From an uncultured Treponema sp. (GTDB lineage Bacteria > Spirochaetota > Spirochaetia > Treponematales > Treponemataceae), in NCBI GenBank assembly GCA_947170195.1, contig CAMVSS010000002.1:1-54631 (forward strand): 54,631 bases of DNA, read 5' to 3'. Both the position numbers and the translations under genes were made by a program. The first letter of the stretch is position 1, and every line of letters starts with the position of its first letter. The notes beneath the pieces are model-generated. The model saw nothing but the letters and a program-made list of their open reading frames with translations. It did no database searches and was not told where the DNA came from. Positions 24,820 to 33,395 of this stretch are shown here, piece by piece.

Positions 24820-25500
24820 ATGAGTAAAGAAAATCCACAGTTTGAAATCGACCAGCACGTTGTTTATCCAAGCCAGGGTGTTGGTCAGATAAAAGAAATT
24901 TTCGAAAGAAAAGTCGGCGAAGAGACGATTCCTTATTACAGAATTTATCTCGAAGTTTCAGATATGATTGTTATGGTTCCTGTTGCAAACGCTCAGATGC
25001 TCGGAATCCGTGCAATAGTCTCTGCGGAGGATGCAAAAAAAGCCCTCGACTCGCTCGGCGAAGAAATCGAACCGGTCACATCAGACTGGAAACTCCGCTA
25101 CCAGATGAACCTCGACCTTCTCAAAAAAGGCTCGATCTACGATATCGCAAGCATTGTCCGCTGTTTGTACCACCGCTCAAAGGTAAAGGAGCTTCCGATC
25201 CTCGAGCGCAAACTCTATGACAATGCAAAAAAATTGCTTGAGGACGAAATTGCATTCGCAATGGGTCTCTCTTCAAAAGAAGTAGAATCCATGCTCCATG
25301 CAAAACTCGAACCGCTCGGCGCAATAACTGTAAAGAAAGCAATCATCAGCCCGGATGACGAGGATGATGATGACGAATTCGCGGATGATCTGGATGGTGC
25401 TGACAGCAACGATTCAGATGATGACGACGACGATGATGACGATTCAGATGAATCAGATGGAGATGATGCTGATGATGACGGAGATGACGACGACGAGTAA
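24820..25500 (+). CDS. carD: CarD family RNA polymerase-binding regulator
   Basis: A 226-residue CarD/CdnL-type protein. The N-terminal part (FEIDQHVVYPSQGVGQIKEI, then EETIPYYRIYL and MIVMVPV) is the RNA-polymerase-beta-interacting domain, and the middle helical part (WKLRYQMNLDLLKKGSIYDI, LYHRSKVKELPILERKL) is the CarD DNA-contact domain. It is expected to stabilise promoter open complexes. The last 50 residues are an almost pure Asp/Glu/Ser tail, not part of the basic family. The CarD-IspD-IspF order is also known from actinobacteria. The end overlaps the ispD start. An alternative is a general CarD-like factor of unknown target. Confidence 0.88.
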   Translation: MSKENPQFEIDQHVVYPSQGVGQIKEIFERKVGEETIPYYRIYLEVSDMIVMVPVANAQMLGIRAIVSAEDAKKALDSLGEEIEPVTSDWKLRYQMNLDLLKKGSIYDIASIVRCLYHRSKVKELPILERKLYDNAKKLLEDEIAFAMGLSSKEVESMLHAKLEPLGAITVKKAIISPDDEDDDDEFADDLDGADSNDSDDDDDDDDDSDESDGDDADDDGDDDDE

Positions 25501-26266
25501 CCAGGAATACCCGGTTCTTATTCTTGTGGCGGCAGGCTCTTCCAGCCGTATAGGTTTTGACAAGAACGGTAGAAAGATCAAAAAAGAATATCTTCCGCTC
25601 CAAAACGGAACAGTTCTCTCAACCGCCGCAAAAGCGTTCATTTCCGCTTTAAAATTCAAAATCATCGCAGTAACATTTCCGTTCAGCGAAAATAAAGAGG
25701 AGCTTGCGGCAAACGAAGAAAAATGCCGCGAAGCTCTTTTTGCAGACGAAACCGTAAAGAACTGCGGCTGCAAGTTTCTTTTCGTTCCCGGAGGAAAAAC
25801 CCGTCAGGCTTCGGTCTACGAAGCTCTCGAAAAAATAAACGACGAGCTTGGCGACGAAAACCCGATCTGCTTCATTCATGACGGAGCACGCCCGTTCGTA
25901 TCTCAGGAAACGGTTTCGCTAACCTACACTGCAGCCCGCGAATTCGGCGCCGCAGCTCCAGGCCTTCGTCCAATTGACACACAAAAAGAAATCGATGCAA
26001 ACGGCTTCATAAAACGCCACTTGGAGCGGGCAAATCTGATCGCGATTCAGACACCTCAGGCATTCCGCTTCTCAGGAATTCTTGAGGCACACCGCCAGGC
26101 AGAATCTTTCTCCCAGGAATTCACGGACGACACAGAAATCTGGGACAAATATGCCTCAAAGCTCAAAGATAATGACGGAACGACTTTCTCAAAAGTAAAA
26201 GTCATAATCGGCGATCCTGAAAACAAAAAAATCACCTATCAGGGCGATCTGGACTTTCTTAAATGA
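25472..26266 (+). CDS. ispD: 2-C-methyl-D-erythritol 4-phosphate cytidylyltransferase IspD
   Basis: A 264-residue enzyme that makes CDP-methylerythritol in the MEP isoprenoid pathway. The nucleotide-binding start VLILVAAGSSSRIG, KEYLPL, FVPGGKTRQASVYEAL, FIHDGARPFV and the TPQAFRF segment are diagnostic. The start is uncertain because an open frame runs far back through the acidic tail of carD. ATG 25472 has GGAG nine bases upstream; 25475 and 25484 are alternatives. It overlaps carD by 29 bases and ispF by 4 bases, so the three are one translationally coupled operon. Confidence 0.9.
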   Translation: MMTEMTTTSNQEYPVLILVAAGSSSRIGFDKNGRKIKKEYLPLQNGTVLSTAAKAFISALKFKIIAVTFPFSENKEELAANEEKCREALFADETVKNCGCKFLFVPGGKTRQASVYEALEKINDELGDENPICFIHDGARPFVSQETVSLTYTAAREFGAAAPGLRPIDTQKEIDANGFIKRHLERANLIAIQTPQAFRFSGILEAHRQAESFSQEFTDDTEIWDKYASKLKDNDGTTFSKVKVIIGDPENKKITYQGDLDFLK

Positions 26267-26736
26267 TTCGGGTCGGCCTAGGATACGACAAGCATGTCCT
26301 TAAAGAAGGAAGAAAACTCATTCTCGGAGGCGTCGAAATCCCGTTTGACAAGGGCGAAGACGGACATTCGGACGGAGACGTGCTGCTCCACGCAATAACA
26401 GATGCTCTGCTCGGTGCTGCCGGGCTGGGCGACATAGGCTCATATTTTCCGCCAGAAGAACCTCAATGGAAGGATGCGGATTCAAAAAAACTGCTCGAAA
26501 AATGCTGGTCAGATGTACGCGCGAAAGGCTGGCGTCTGGGAAATCTTGATTGCGTCATTGCGCTCGAAAAACCAAAATTCATTCCGTTCCGTGAGCAGGT
26601 CATAAAGTCGATCGCGGACGTGCTCGGCGTTCAAAAAAATCAGGTTTTCGTAAAGGCAAAGACCGGCGAAAAACTCGGTGATGTCGGAACAGGAAAGTGC
26701 GTCGAAGTCTGGTGCACCTGCCTCCTTGAGCAATAA
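26263..26736 (+). CDS. ispF: 2-C-methyl-D-erythritol 2,4-cyclodiphosphate synthase IspF
   Basis: A 157-residue enzyme that cyclises CDP-methylerythritol 2-phosphate in the MEP pathway. Metal-binding Asp-x-His appears in GYDKH near residue 8, with GHSDGDVLLHAITDALLGAA following, and the C-terminal KAKTGEKLGDVGTG. The ATGA overlap with ispD marks coupling. Length is typical. IspD and IspF are separate here, not fused as in some epsilon- and alphaproteobacteria. Confidence 0.94.
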   Translation: MIRVGLGYDKHVLKEGRKLILGGVEIPFDKGEDGHSDGDVLLHAITDALLGAAGLGDIGSYFPPEEPQWKDADSKKLLEKCWSDVRAKGWRLGNLDCVIALEKPKFIPFREQVIKSIADVLGVQKNQVFVKAKTGEKLGDVGTGKCVEVWCTCLLEQ

Positions 26737-26779
26737 AAGCATCCCCAGAGACTGAAATTCCCAAAGACTCCCACAATTA

Positions 26780-26845
26780 AAAAAGCAGCTGATTTTCAAA
26801 ATGTTCCCCCACTAGTTGAACACTCCGTTTTGTCAGCTGCTTTTT
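26780..26845. terminator. Bidirectional terminator between ispF and the SpiroCoCo gene
   Basis: A perfect 13-bp stem (26780-26792 with 26833-26845) has A and T tracts on its two sides, and an inner 5-bp TGTTC/GAACA stem within the 40-base loop. It lies 43 bases after ispF and can act for both converging units. Confidence 0.75.
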
Positions 26846-26908
26846 CAAACTTTTCTACATGAAATTTTTTAATTGGTATTTTTAGATTATTTTTAAATCT
26901 ATATTTTG

Positions 26909-26950
26909 GAGCTTCGAAAAATCGCTAAAAGTGAGTTTTTCGAGGTGCTC
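26909..26950. repeat. Dispersed palindrome, copy downstream of the SpiroCoCo gene
   Basis: An imperfect palindrome of about 42 bases ends 11 bases from the SpiroCoCo stop codon. Its core on the minus strand reads AAAACTCACTTTTAGCGA, close to the copy at 41687-41732. It can form a long hairpin with T-rich arms and may act as a terminator. Confidence 0.6.
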
Positions 26951-26961
26951 ATATTTTAAGT

Positions 26962-29900
26962 TTATAATCCTCCCAATTCGAGAACCATTTCAATCTCGCC
27001 CTCGCTTCGCTTCATGCTACGCGAAATCTGGCTGACTGTCCAGCCACGGCGCTTGAGATCGATAATGGCGGCCTTATCCTTTGGCGAAAGCCTTTCTTCG
27101 GATGAAGGCATAGATGATGATGAACTTGGCGAATCCTGAGTTGAAATGCGCTCAAGAAGGTCAATTTTATCATCTATTTCTTTTGAAAGATTCAGAAGCC
27201 TTGTCTCGCTGTTTACGATTCCCTGACGAGAGTTCTTGACAGCTTCCGCCCTCTTTTCTGTCTCGTCGAGCAAGTTCTGCAGAGATGTGATTTTATCAAC
27301 AGCGTCATTGATTTTTCCGGCGTTATTGTTGATGAAATCAATTTTTCCCTGAATGTCTGAAATCGTTTCCGGCAGATTGTTTGCCTTGCGAGTTACATCA
27401 GAAAGACGGCTTTCGATATCCTTGAGGTTGTCGAAAGTGCTGTCAACTTCCTTGCTGACCTGATCAATCATCTCCTGTTTTTTCTCAAGACGGTCATAGC
27501 GTCCCGAAATATCACCAAGGGTTCGCTGGAAATCGCGGACTGTGAGCTGCATTGACTGAAGGTCGTCGCTCGTTGTCTGAAGCTCGCTGATCTTGTTGTC
27601 CATGCTGCTGCTCAGTTCTATAAGTCGCTCGAAATTTCTCTCCATTGAGTCGATTCTGTTTCGCTCGTTGTTGAACTGCTGGAGTTTTCCATCCATATCG
27701 TCATTCATCTTTTTGATGCTGGCGAAATGATTCTCAAGCTCGTTTGCGATTGTCTGATACTGATCTACGCGCGAAATATCGCCCTTAAGCTCAGCGATCT
27801 GATTCTCAAGCTGCGCCTTAAGCTCATCCGCACGCTGATAGACCTGCATCTGAGAAGCAAAAGCCTTGACCTGCTTGTCTATCTCGCTGAATTTAGTCTG
27901 CAGCTCCGTAGCGTCATTCTGCATTTTCATAACGCTGTCAGCCTGCTGAGAAGCGATCTGATCCTTCATAGCCTGAATCTGAGTTCTGATTTCGCGGAGA
28001 GTCTTTTCAGAATCAACATTCTGTTCCTTTACGCGGTTTTTAGTCTCCTCAATCATCTGCTCATAAATCTGCTGCTGCTCTTTTATGATTCTTTCAGATT
28101 CCTCTCTGTAGCCCGCAACAGAATCCTTTACGCGCTGAGAAAGTTCGTCTATATTGCCGGAAATTTCCTGCTGGCGGCTGATGGCATCTTTCTTGAATTC
28201 ATCGATGCTCTGAGCGAATTCGTTCTGCAGCTCCTCAAGCTTCTGCTCGGTACCAGCCCGAACATTTGAGAACTGAGTTTCGTAGAGAGTCTTTGCCTGA
28301 TCAAATTGCTGCTTAAGCTGCGTTCTCCATGAATTGAACTCGCCGACCATAGCGTCGATCGCATTTGTATTTGATTCGGAACGATTTTTTACGTCGGTCT
28401 CAAGTTTTGCGATATTGCCTTCCGTGTCCTTGAGGCTCTTGTTGAGAAGCTCGTTCAAGCGCTCGCCGTAAGTTTTGAGAGTTCCGCGGATGAACGAATC
28501 TGAATTCGCCGTTGCCGATGCGAGATCATTTCTGTTTTTCTCAGAGAAATCACGCATTTTCTGCTCAACATCAGCGATCTGCTTTTGCAAATCTTCCTGC
28601 GTCTTCTGAATGGCAACGCCGAAACGCTCCGAAGTCTCATGATTCTTTGACTGGATTGCGAGAAGTTTGTTCTTAAGCTCCTCCGCATATTTTGCCTCAA
28701 GCTCCCTGCGCGACTCCTCACCTTCAGAGGCAAGGACAGCGAGCCTGGAATCGAAAGTCTGCTTCCAAGATGAAAGATTTTCGTCGATTGCGTTGCTTCT
28801 GCGCTTCAAATCCTGACCGAAGTTCTCCTCGAAATCCTTGAGCGTTGCGCTGACATTGTTGCTTGCTGTCTGCTTTATGACGTTCAGAGAGTTTTCAAGC
28901 TCCGCGAGGCGGTTCTCGACGATCTTTGCGTCTTCCGCAAGCTTAGTCTGGAACTGACCATGACGAACCGACTGCTCCTGAATAAATTTATTGAATTCCT
29001 GAAGGACCTGCTCCTGCGTCTTCTGCAAAGCGCCGTGCAGTGAAGATTCAAGTGCATCGACATCAGCTCCCGTCTGCTCAAGCTTCTCAAAGCGGTATTC
29101 CATGTTCTTTCGGTAGCTCTCAAGCTGCTTGTCCACAACGCCAAGAAGCTCCGTCTGCTTTGAGTCGTATGCATCGGCGATATTCTTGAGCATATCCTTG
29201 AGCATCTTGTTGATGGAACTGATCTGCTCGTCTGACTGAGTTTTGAAACGCTGAAGTTCCTCGTTTGCAGCGACGACCGTATTGGTAATTTTTTTTGCGG
29301 CCTCAAGAGCATCAACCGTAGACTCATCAAGATTCTTCTTTACCTCTGAAAGCGCGCTGTCAACTTTCTGATTTGCGGCAGTTACGCGGCTGTCCACGCT
29401 GCTCTCAAGATTTGCGATTCGGCTCTTTACGTCAGCTTCGAGGGATGTGACTTTTCCGCCGACTTCTTCATGCAAGCTTACAACAGTATCCGTAACGTTT
29501 TTCTGGAGCTGTCCGCATTTTTCCGAGACAGACCGCTCGAGATTGCTTACAGTGTTTATTACCTCACTCTGCAAACCAGAGACCTTGTTCGAAACGTTCT
29601 CCTGAAGGGAAGAAACCTTTCCCTCAACCTCGTCCTGCAAGCCAGAGACAACCTGCTGGACTCCGTTCTGAAGCGCGCTGACTTTTGTATCAACATCTTT
29701 CTGAAGATTTATGACCTTTTCAGAAACATCGCTCTCAACCTTTACTACCTTACCATCAACAGCTCCCTGAAGCTTTTCCATTCGCTCATTGACACCGCTT
29801 TCGAGCGTATTCATGTTTGAAGTGACGGCAGCCTGCAAATCCATAACCTTCTGCTCAACGCCGTCAACAATTACTATAACCTTTGACTCAACGAGATTCT

Positions 29901-32577
29901 GAAGACCGCCGACCTTTGTCTCGACCGTATTCTGAAGACCGTCAACCTTTGAATCAACCAGATTCTGAAGTTCCGAAACTTTCTCGTTTACGCCGCCCTC
30001 AAGTGAAGAGACCTTGGAATCAACCATCTCCTGCAAATCGGAAACTTTCTGGGCGACACCGTTCTCAAGACCTGAGACTTTTTCGACAACAGACTGCTGG
30101 AGACTGTTTACTTTTTCTATTACACCGCTCTCAAGGCTGTTGACCTTAGAGCTGACAGCCTGCTGGAGATTGCTTACCTTTTCGTTCACGCCGTTTTCAA
30201 GGCCGCTGACTTTCGCAGTGACAGCCTGCTGCAATCCTGTAACCTTTGCATTTACGCCGTCCTCAAGCCCCGAAACTTTCTGATCGACAGAGCTTTCGAT
30301 TCCGCTGACCTTTGCGGCAACATTGTCCTCAATTCCACCAACCCGCGACTCAACCATATCGTTAAGATTTTCAACGCGGTCGGAAACATTTTTCTCAAGC
30401 TCGCTGACCTTTGAATCAACCGTGCTCTCAAGGAGATAAACTTTTTCGTTCACGCCGGACTCAAAACCGTTGACCTTTTCCTCAACCATATCTTTAAGCG
30501 ACTGAACTTTCTCATCGATTCCGCCGACAATTTCCTGAACCTTCGAATCGACATCAACATCAAGATTATTTACTTTTTCGATCACAAGATTCTTGATTTC
30601 ATTTACCTTGCTGTCAACAACGCCATCGATTCCCGTGACTTTTGAGTCAACCAGATTCTGAAGATTTGTGACCTTGTCCTCGACCATCTGCTGAAGGCCG
30701 TCAACCTTCTGGGTCATCTCGCCCTGAATTCCGCTGACACGACCATTTATGTCACGCTGAAGATCCGTAACCCGGCCCTCTACAGAGAGATTCAGATCCG
30801 TGACCTTTTTGTCAACTTCGTTCTGGAGGCTTGTGATCTTTGTAACGACGTCCTGCTGAATGTCGCTGACCTTGTCCTCAACACTGTTCGTAAGACCTGA
30901 GAATTTCTGAATGACGCCGCTCTGAAGGGCATTGAATTTTCCTTCCATCTCGCCCGTGAGATTTCCGATCTGAGACTCGATCGTGCTTGAAAGAGAAGTG
31001 ACTTTTCCGTCCGCTTCCGAAGAGAACGAGGATATCTTGTCCTGAACAGCAGAAATTTTTGAATTTATATCACCATGCATTCCGTTGATTTTAGCCTCAA
31101 CGTCCGTTTTGAACGCAGAAAGATGATTTTCTGAGATTTCCTGAAATTTCGAATATGCGACGGACTCTTTTGTGTCCACATCCTTGATCGTCTTCTCGTA
31201 AAGTTTTGCGTAGCGTTCCTGAATGCCCTGAATCTGCTTTCCCAAAGACTCCCGCAAAGACTCCAGCGTTTTGCCATTTCCGTTGACCTCTGCGGCAAGC
31301 TCTTTTGCAGTTTCCTTTGCCGTGCTGAGAGCTTCGGAAAGCATTTTCTTAAGCTCAGAATTTCCCGCATTGAATTCCTGATGAAGAGCGGCTGCTTTCT
31401 CCTTGACTGATTTTTCGAGCGCACCGACCTGAAGATTAACTTTTTCAGTAATTTCTGCACCACTCTGCTCAACAGAATTTTTGATTTCCGTAATATTTGA
31501 GTCAACATTTCCGCGGATATCAGCGATGTTAGACTCCACGCTTCCACGGATTTCTGAAATATTGCCGTCAACTGTTCCGCGAAGATTTTCGATATTCTTA
31601 AGGAAAGTCTGCTGAAAGTCATTTACGTTTGCTGAAAGTCCGTCCCTGATTTCCGTTATGCTCTGGGTCACGTTCTGCTGCAATGCCGCAACGGAATCAT
31701 TCGCAGAAGAAGAAACCTTTTCCACGTTCTGAACAAAATTTTTCTCGATCTCAGAAAGCTTTACGACGCTTTCCTTCTGCGCCTGATCAAGACGGCTGTC
31801 CAAGTGATCCGCAAGCTGTTTTGTCTGCTCGTCAATGACTTTAAGGACGCTGTTTTTGCGATTGTCGGCCTGCTCCGTCAGCTGGCGGAACGATTCATCT
31901 TCCAGATTTCTTGCGCGTTCAGCAGCCTGCGCATAAGCAGCCTTTATGTCGTTTTCGATTCTGCTCATTGCCTCATCAGTTTTCTGAGCTGCCGATGCGG
32001 ACATATCCTCAAGCGACTGCGCGCGCTCTTTGTACTGATTGAGAAGCTCAGTACCAATAAGCTTGAGGCTCTCGTTGTTGCGCTTTGCAAATTCGTTGTT
32101 GATTTGAGGAATATGATTTTCGATTTTCTGAACGGCCTTTTCCTGAGTATCAAGCCGTGCGTTGAGTTTGTCGATGATTGCAGATTCTTTTTTGAGCTGG
32201 AAAAGGTTCTGCTCAACTTTTTCTGTCATTTCCATCAGCTCGTTGAGGACTTTTCCGTAAGCGTCGATTTTTTCGGCTATTGAATCCACTGTCTCAAACT
32301 GTTTGTCAAATTCTGTGCTCGCATTGTCGAATTCTTCAATCTGCTTTTCGAGTCGTTTTACGGCAGCAACAGCCTGAGCCTGCCTTGTCTCAAGGTTTGC
32401 CGATATGGAGTCCAGCTTCTGCTCCTGGCCTTTGAAAAATTCATTAAAATCTTCAATGCGTTTGTCAGCAAAACGCTTTACTTTTTCCATGGAATTGTTG
32501 TCGCGGTCAATTTTTCTGACCACGATAACAACCGCAGACGAAACAATAATTGATATTAAAATAGAGACAGCAAGCAC
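26962..32577 (-). CDS. Giant SpiroCoCo-type coiled-coil protein
   Basis: An 1871-residue protein: one N-terminal membrane segment (about residues 1-21), long coiled coils, and a C-terminal helix-turn-helix-like end (AAIIDLKRRGWTVSQISRSM). This end and overall form match the spirochaete SpiroCoCo family as I know it. The centre (bases about 29370-31020) is about fifty consecutive 11-residue units with no insertion, consensus x-V-x-x-K-V-x-x-L-x-x. Flanking regions have normal heptad-like coiled coil. It is probably a membrane-tethered fibre or scaffold in the cytoplasm or periplasm. GTG 32577 is used with GGGGAAT upstream, because this start opens directly on the membrane segment. It is 25 bases after the HAD gene stop. 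Confidence 0.85.
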   Translation of the reverse strand: MLAVSILISIIVSSAVVIVVRKIDRDNNSMEKVKRFADKRIEDFNEFFKGQEQKLDSISANLETRQAQAVAAVKRLEKQIEEFDNASTEFDKQFETVDSIAEKIDAYGKVLNELMEMTEKVEQNLFQLKKESAIIDKLNARLDTQEKAVQKIENHIPQINNEFAKRNNESLKLIGTELLNQYKERAQSLEDMSASAAQKTDEAMSRIENDIKAAYAQAAERARNLEDESFRQLTEQADNRKNSVLKVIDEQTKQLADHLDSRLDQAQKESVVKLSEIEKNFVQNVEKVSSSANDSVAALQQNVTQSITEIRDGLSANVNDFQQTFLKNIENLRGTVDGNISEIRGSVESNIADIRGNVDSNITEIKNSVEQSGAEITEKVNLQVGALEKSVKEKAAALHQEFNAGNSELKKMLSEALSTAKETAKELAAEVNGNGKTLESLRESLGKQIQGIQERYAKLYEKTIKDVDTKESVAYSKFQEISENHLSAFKTDVEAKINGMHGDINSKISAVQDKISSFSSEADGKVTSLSSTIESQIGNLTGEMEGKFNALQSGVIQKFSGLTNSVEDKVSDIQQDVVTKITSLQNEVDKKVTDLNLSVEGRVTDLQRDINGRVSGIQGEMTQKVDGLQQMVEDKVTNLQNLVDSKVTGIDGVVDSKVNEIKNLVIEKVNNLDVDVDSKVQEIVGGIDEKVQSLKDMVEEKVNGFESGVNEKVYLLESTVDSKVSELEKNVSDRVENLNDMVESRVGGIEDNVAAKVSGIESSVDQKVSGLEDGVNAKVTGLQQAVTAKVSGLENGVNEKVSNLQQAVSSKVNSLESGVIEKVNSLQQSVVEKVSGLENGVAQKVSDLQEMVDSKVSSLEGGVNEKVSELQNLVDSKVDGLQNTVETKVGGLQNLVESKVIVIVDGVEQKVMDLQAAVTSNMNTLESGVNERMEKLQGAVDGKVVKVESDVSEKVINLQKDVDTKVSALQNGVQQVVSGLQDEVEGKVSSLQENVSNKVSGLQSEVINTVSNLERSVSEKCGQLQKNVTDTVVSLHEEVGGKVTSLEADVKSRIANLESSVDSRVTAANQKVDSALSEVKKNLDESTVDALEAAKKITNTVVAANEELQRFKTQSDEQISSINKMLKDMLKNIADAYDSKQTELLGVVDKQLESYRKNMEYRFEKLEQTGADVDALESSLHGALQKTQEQVLQEFNKFIQEQSVRHGQFQTKLAEDAKIVENRLAELENSLNVIKQTASNNVSATLKDFEENFGQDLKRRSNAIDENLSSWKQTFDSRLAVLASEGEESRRELEAKYAEELKNKLLAIQSKNHETSERFGVAIQKTQEDLQKQIADVEQKMRDFSEKNRNDLASATANSDSFIRGTLKTYGERLNELLNKSLKDTEGNIAKLETDVKNRSESNTNAIDAMVGEFNSWRTQLKQQFDQAKTLYETQFSNVRAGTEQKLEELQNEFAQSIDEFKKDAISRQQEISGNIDELSQRVKDSVAGYREESERIIKEQQQIYEQMIEETKNRVKEQNVDSEKTLREIRTQIQAMKDQIASQQADSVMKMQNDATELQTKFSEIDKQVKAFASQMQVYQRADELKAQLENQIAELKGDISRVDQYQTIANELENHFASIKKMNDDMDGKLQQFNNERNRIDSMERNFERLIELSSSMDNKISELQTTSDDLQSMQLTVRDFQRTLGDISGRYDRLEKKQEMIDQVSKEVDSTFDNLKDIESRLSDVTRKANNLPETISDIQGKIDFINNNAGKINDAVDKITSLQNLLDETEKRAEAVKNSRQGIVNSETRLLNLSKEIDDKIDLLERISTQDSPSSSSSMPSSEERLSPKDKAAIIDLKRRGWTVSQISRSMKRSEGEIEMVLELGGL
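29370..31020 (-). repeat. About fifty tandem 33-base units coding for 11-residue repeats
   Basis: Within the SpiroCoCo gene each 33-base unit codes for one hendecad such as GVNEKVSNLQQ or LVDSKVDGLQN. I counted about fifty units by eye with no frame break or insertion. The DNA copies are degenerate, so the array is old, not a recent expansion. Confidence 0.8.
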
Positions 32578-32602
32578 TTTTATTCCCCACCCAAGACTTT
32601 TT

Positions 32603-33274
32603 TTATTTTATCATCATGTCCGTAAACTTTCGATAGCTCGAAAACACGATATCAGCTTCTCTCACACTTTTTTTCAAGATTTTTTTCAGAGGCGACGCAA
32701 TTATCGCGCTCTTCATTCCGGCAAGTTTTGCCCCCCTCACATCAAAATGAACGCTGTTTCCGACGTAAAGTATTTCCTCAGGCTTTACATCAAGCGCAAT
32801 TGCCATGATGCCGAACGGATATTTTGAAGGCTTCAGCGCACCGATTTCTTCTGAACCGAGCACGGCATCACAATACGGAAGAACCCCCCAGACATTTCCC
32901 TTCTGTTCCGGAGGAAAATCTGACAGCAGGGCGATTTTATATCCGGCTTCCTTGAGAGCTTTGAATGTCTCAAAGACATATTTAAAAGAATGTATTCGCT
33001 CAAAAAATGGCTTGAGACCGTCGTAAACGATTTGCTTTATCAGAGCCTTCGCATCGGCGATTCCGCAACCGAGCTCCTCCGCAAGAAGACGAGCCTGATA
33101 TTCATAAAAATCAGGAAGAGGCGCCGTATGATGAAGGATCTTGCGGACACGGCTAAAATGCAGGTAAAAACGCATATGCTTAATCACGTACGGAATAAGC
33201 CGCCAATAGAGACTAAATGATGGATATAGAGTTCCGTCGATATCGAAAGCGACGGCTTTTATATTCTGCAACAT
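32603..33274 (-). CDS. HAD-superfamily hydrolase (phosphatase-like)
   Basis: A 223-residue HAD protein. Motif I is FDIDGTLYPS with both catalytic Asp residues, motif II is LLSDFP, the motif III Lys is in GALKPSKYPFG and motif IV is YVGNSVHFDVRGAKLAG. A helical cap lies between residues 20 and 105. This is the form of small-molecule phosphatases; the substrate cannot be told. It lies upstream of the SpiroCoCo gene in the same direction with a 25-base gap, so the two are probably co-transcribed. Confidence 0.82.
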   Translation of the reverse strand: MLQNIKAVAFDIDGTLYPSFSLYWRLIPYVIKHMRFYLHFSRVRKILHHTAPLPDFYEYQARLLAEELGCGIADAKALIKQIVYDGLKPFFERIHSFKYVFETFKALKEAGYKIALLSDFPPEQKGNVWGVLPYCDAVLGSEEIGALKPSKYPFGIMAIALDVKPEEILYVGNSVHFDVRGAKLAGMKSAIIASPLKKILKKSVREADIVFSSYRKFTDMMIK

Positions 33275-33395
33275 AACAAGTAATTATATATGAAGAATAA
33301 AAATCGGTCTATGAAAATATGAAATGTCCTTATTTTTACATGAGGTTGTACGAAAATATCGCGCGTGATTTTTAGTTTTTGGAGATTATATGACG

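Noticed and set aside
27727-28269. 180-codon plus-strand ORF with Leu-rich product inside the coiled-coil gene
   Set aside because: Leu-rich frames are expected opposite the Gln/Glu/Lys-rich codons of a coiled coil, and no ribosome-binding site was seen.
29370-31020. Regular 33-base repeats that could suggest a CRISPR array
   Set aside because: The units are contiguous and degenerate, have no spacers, and code for 11-residue protein repeats in frame. No cas gene is near.
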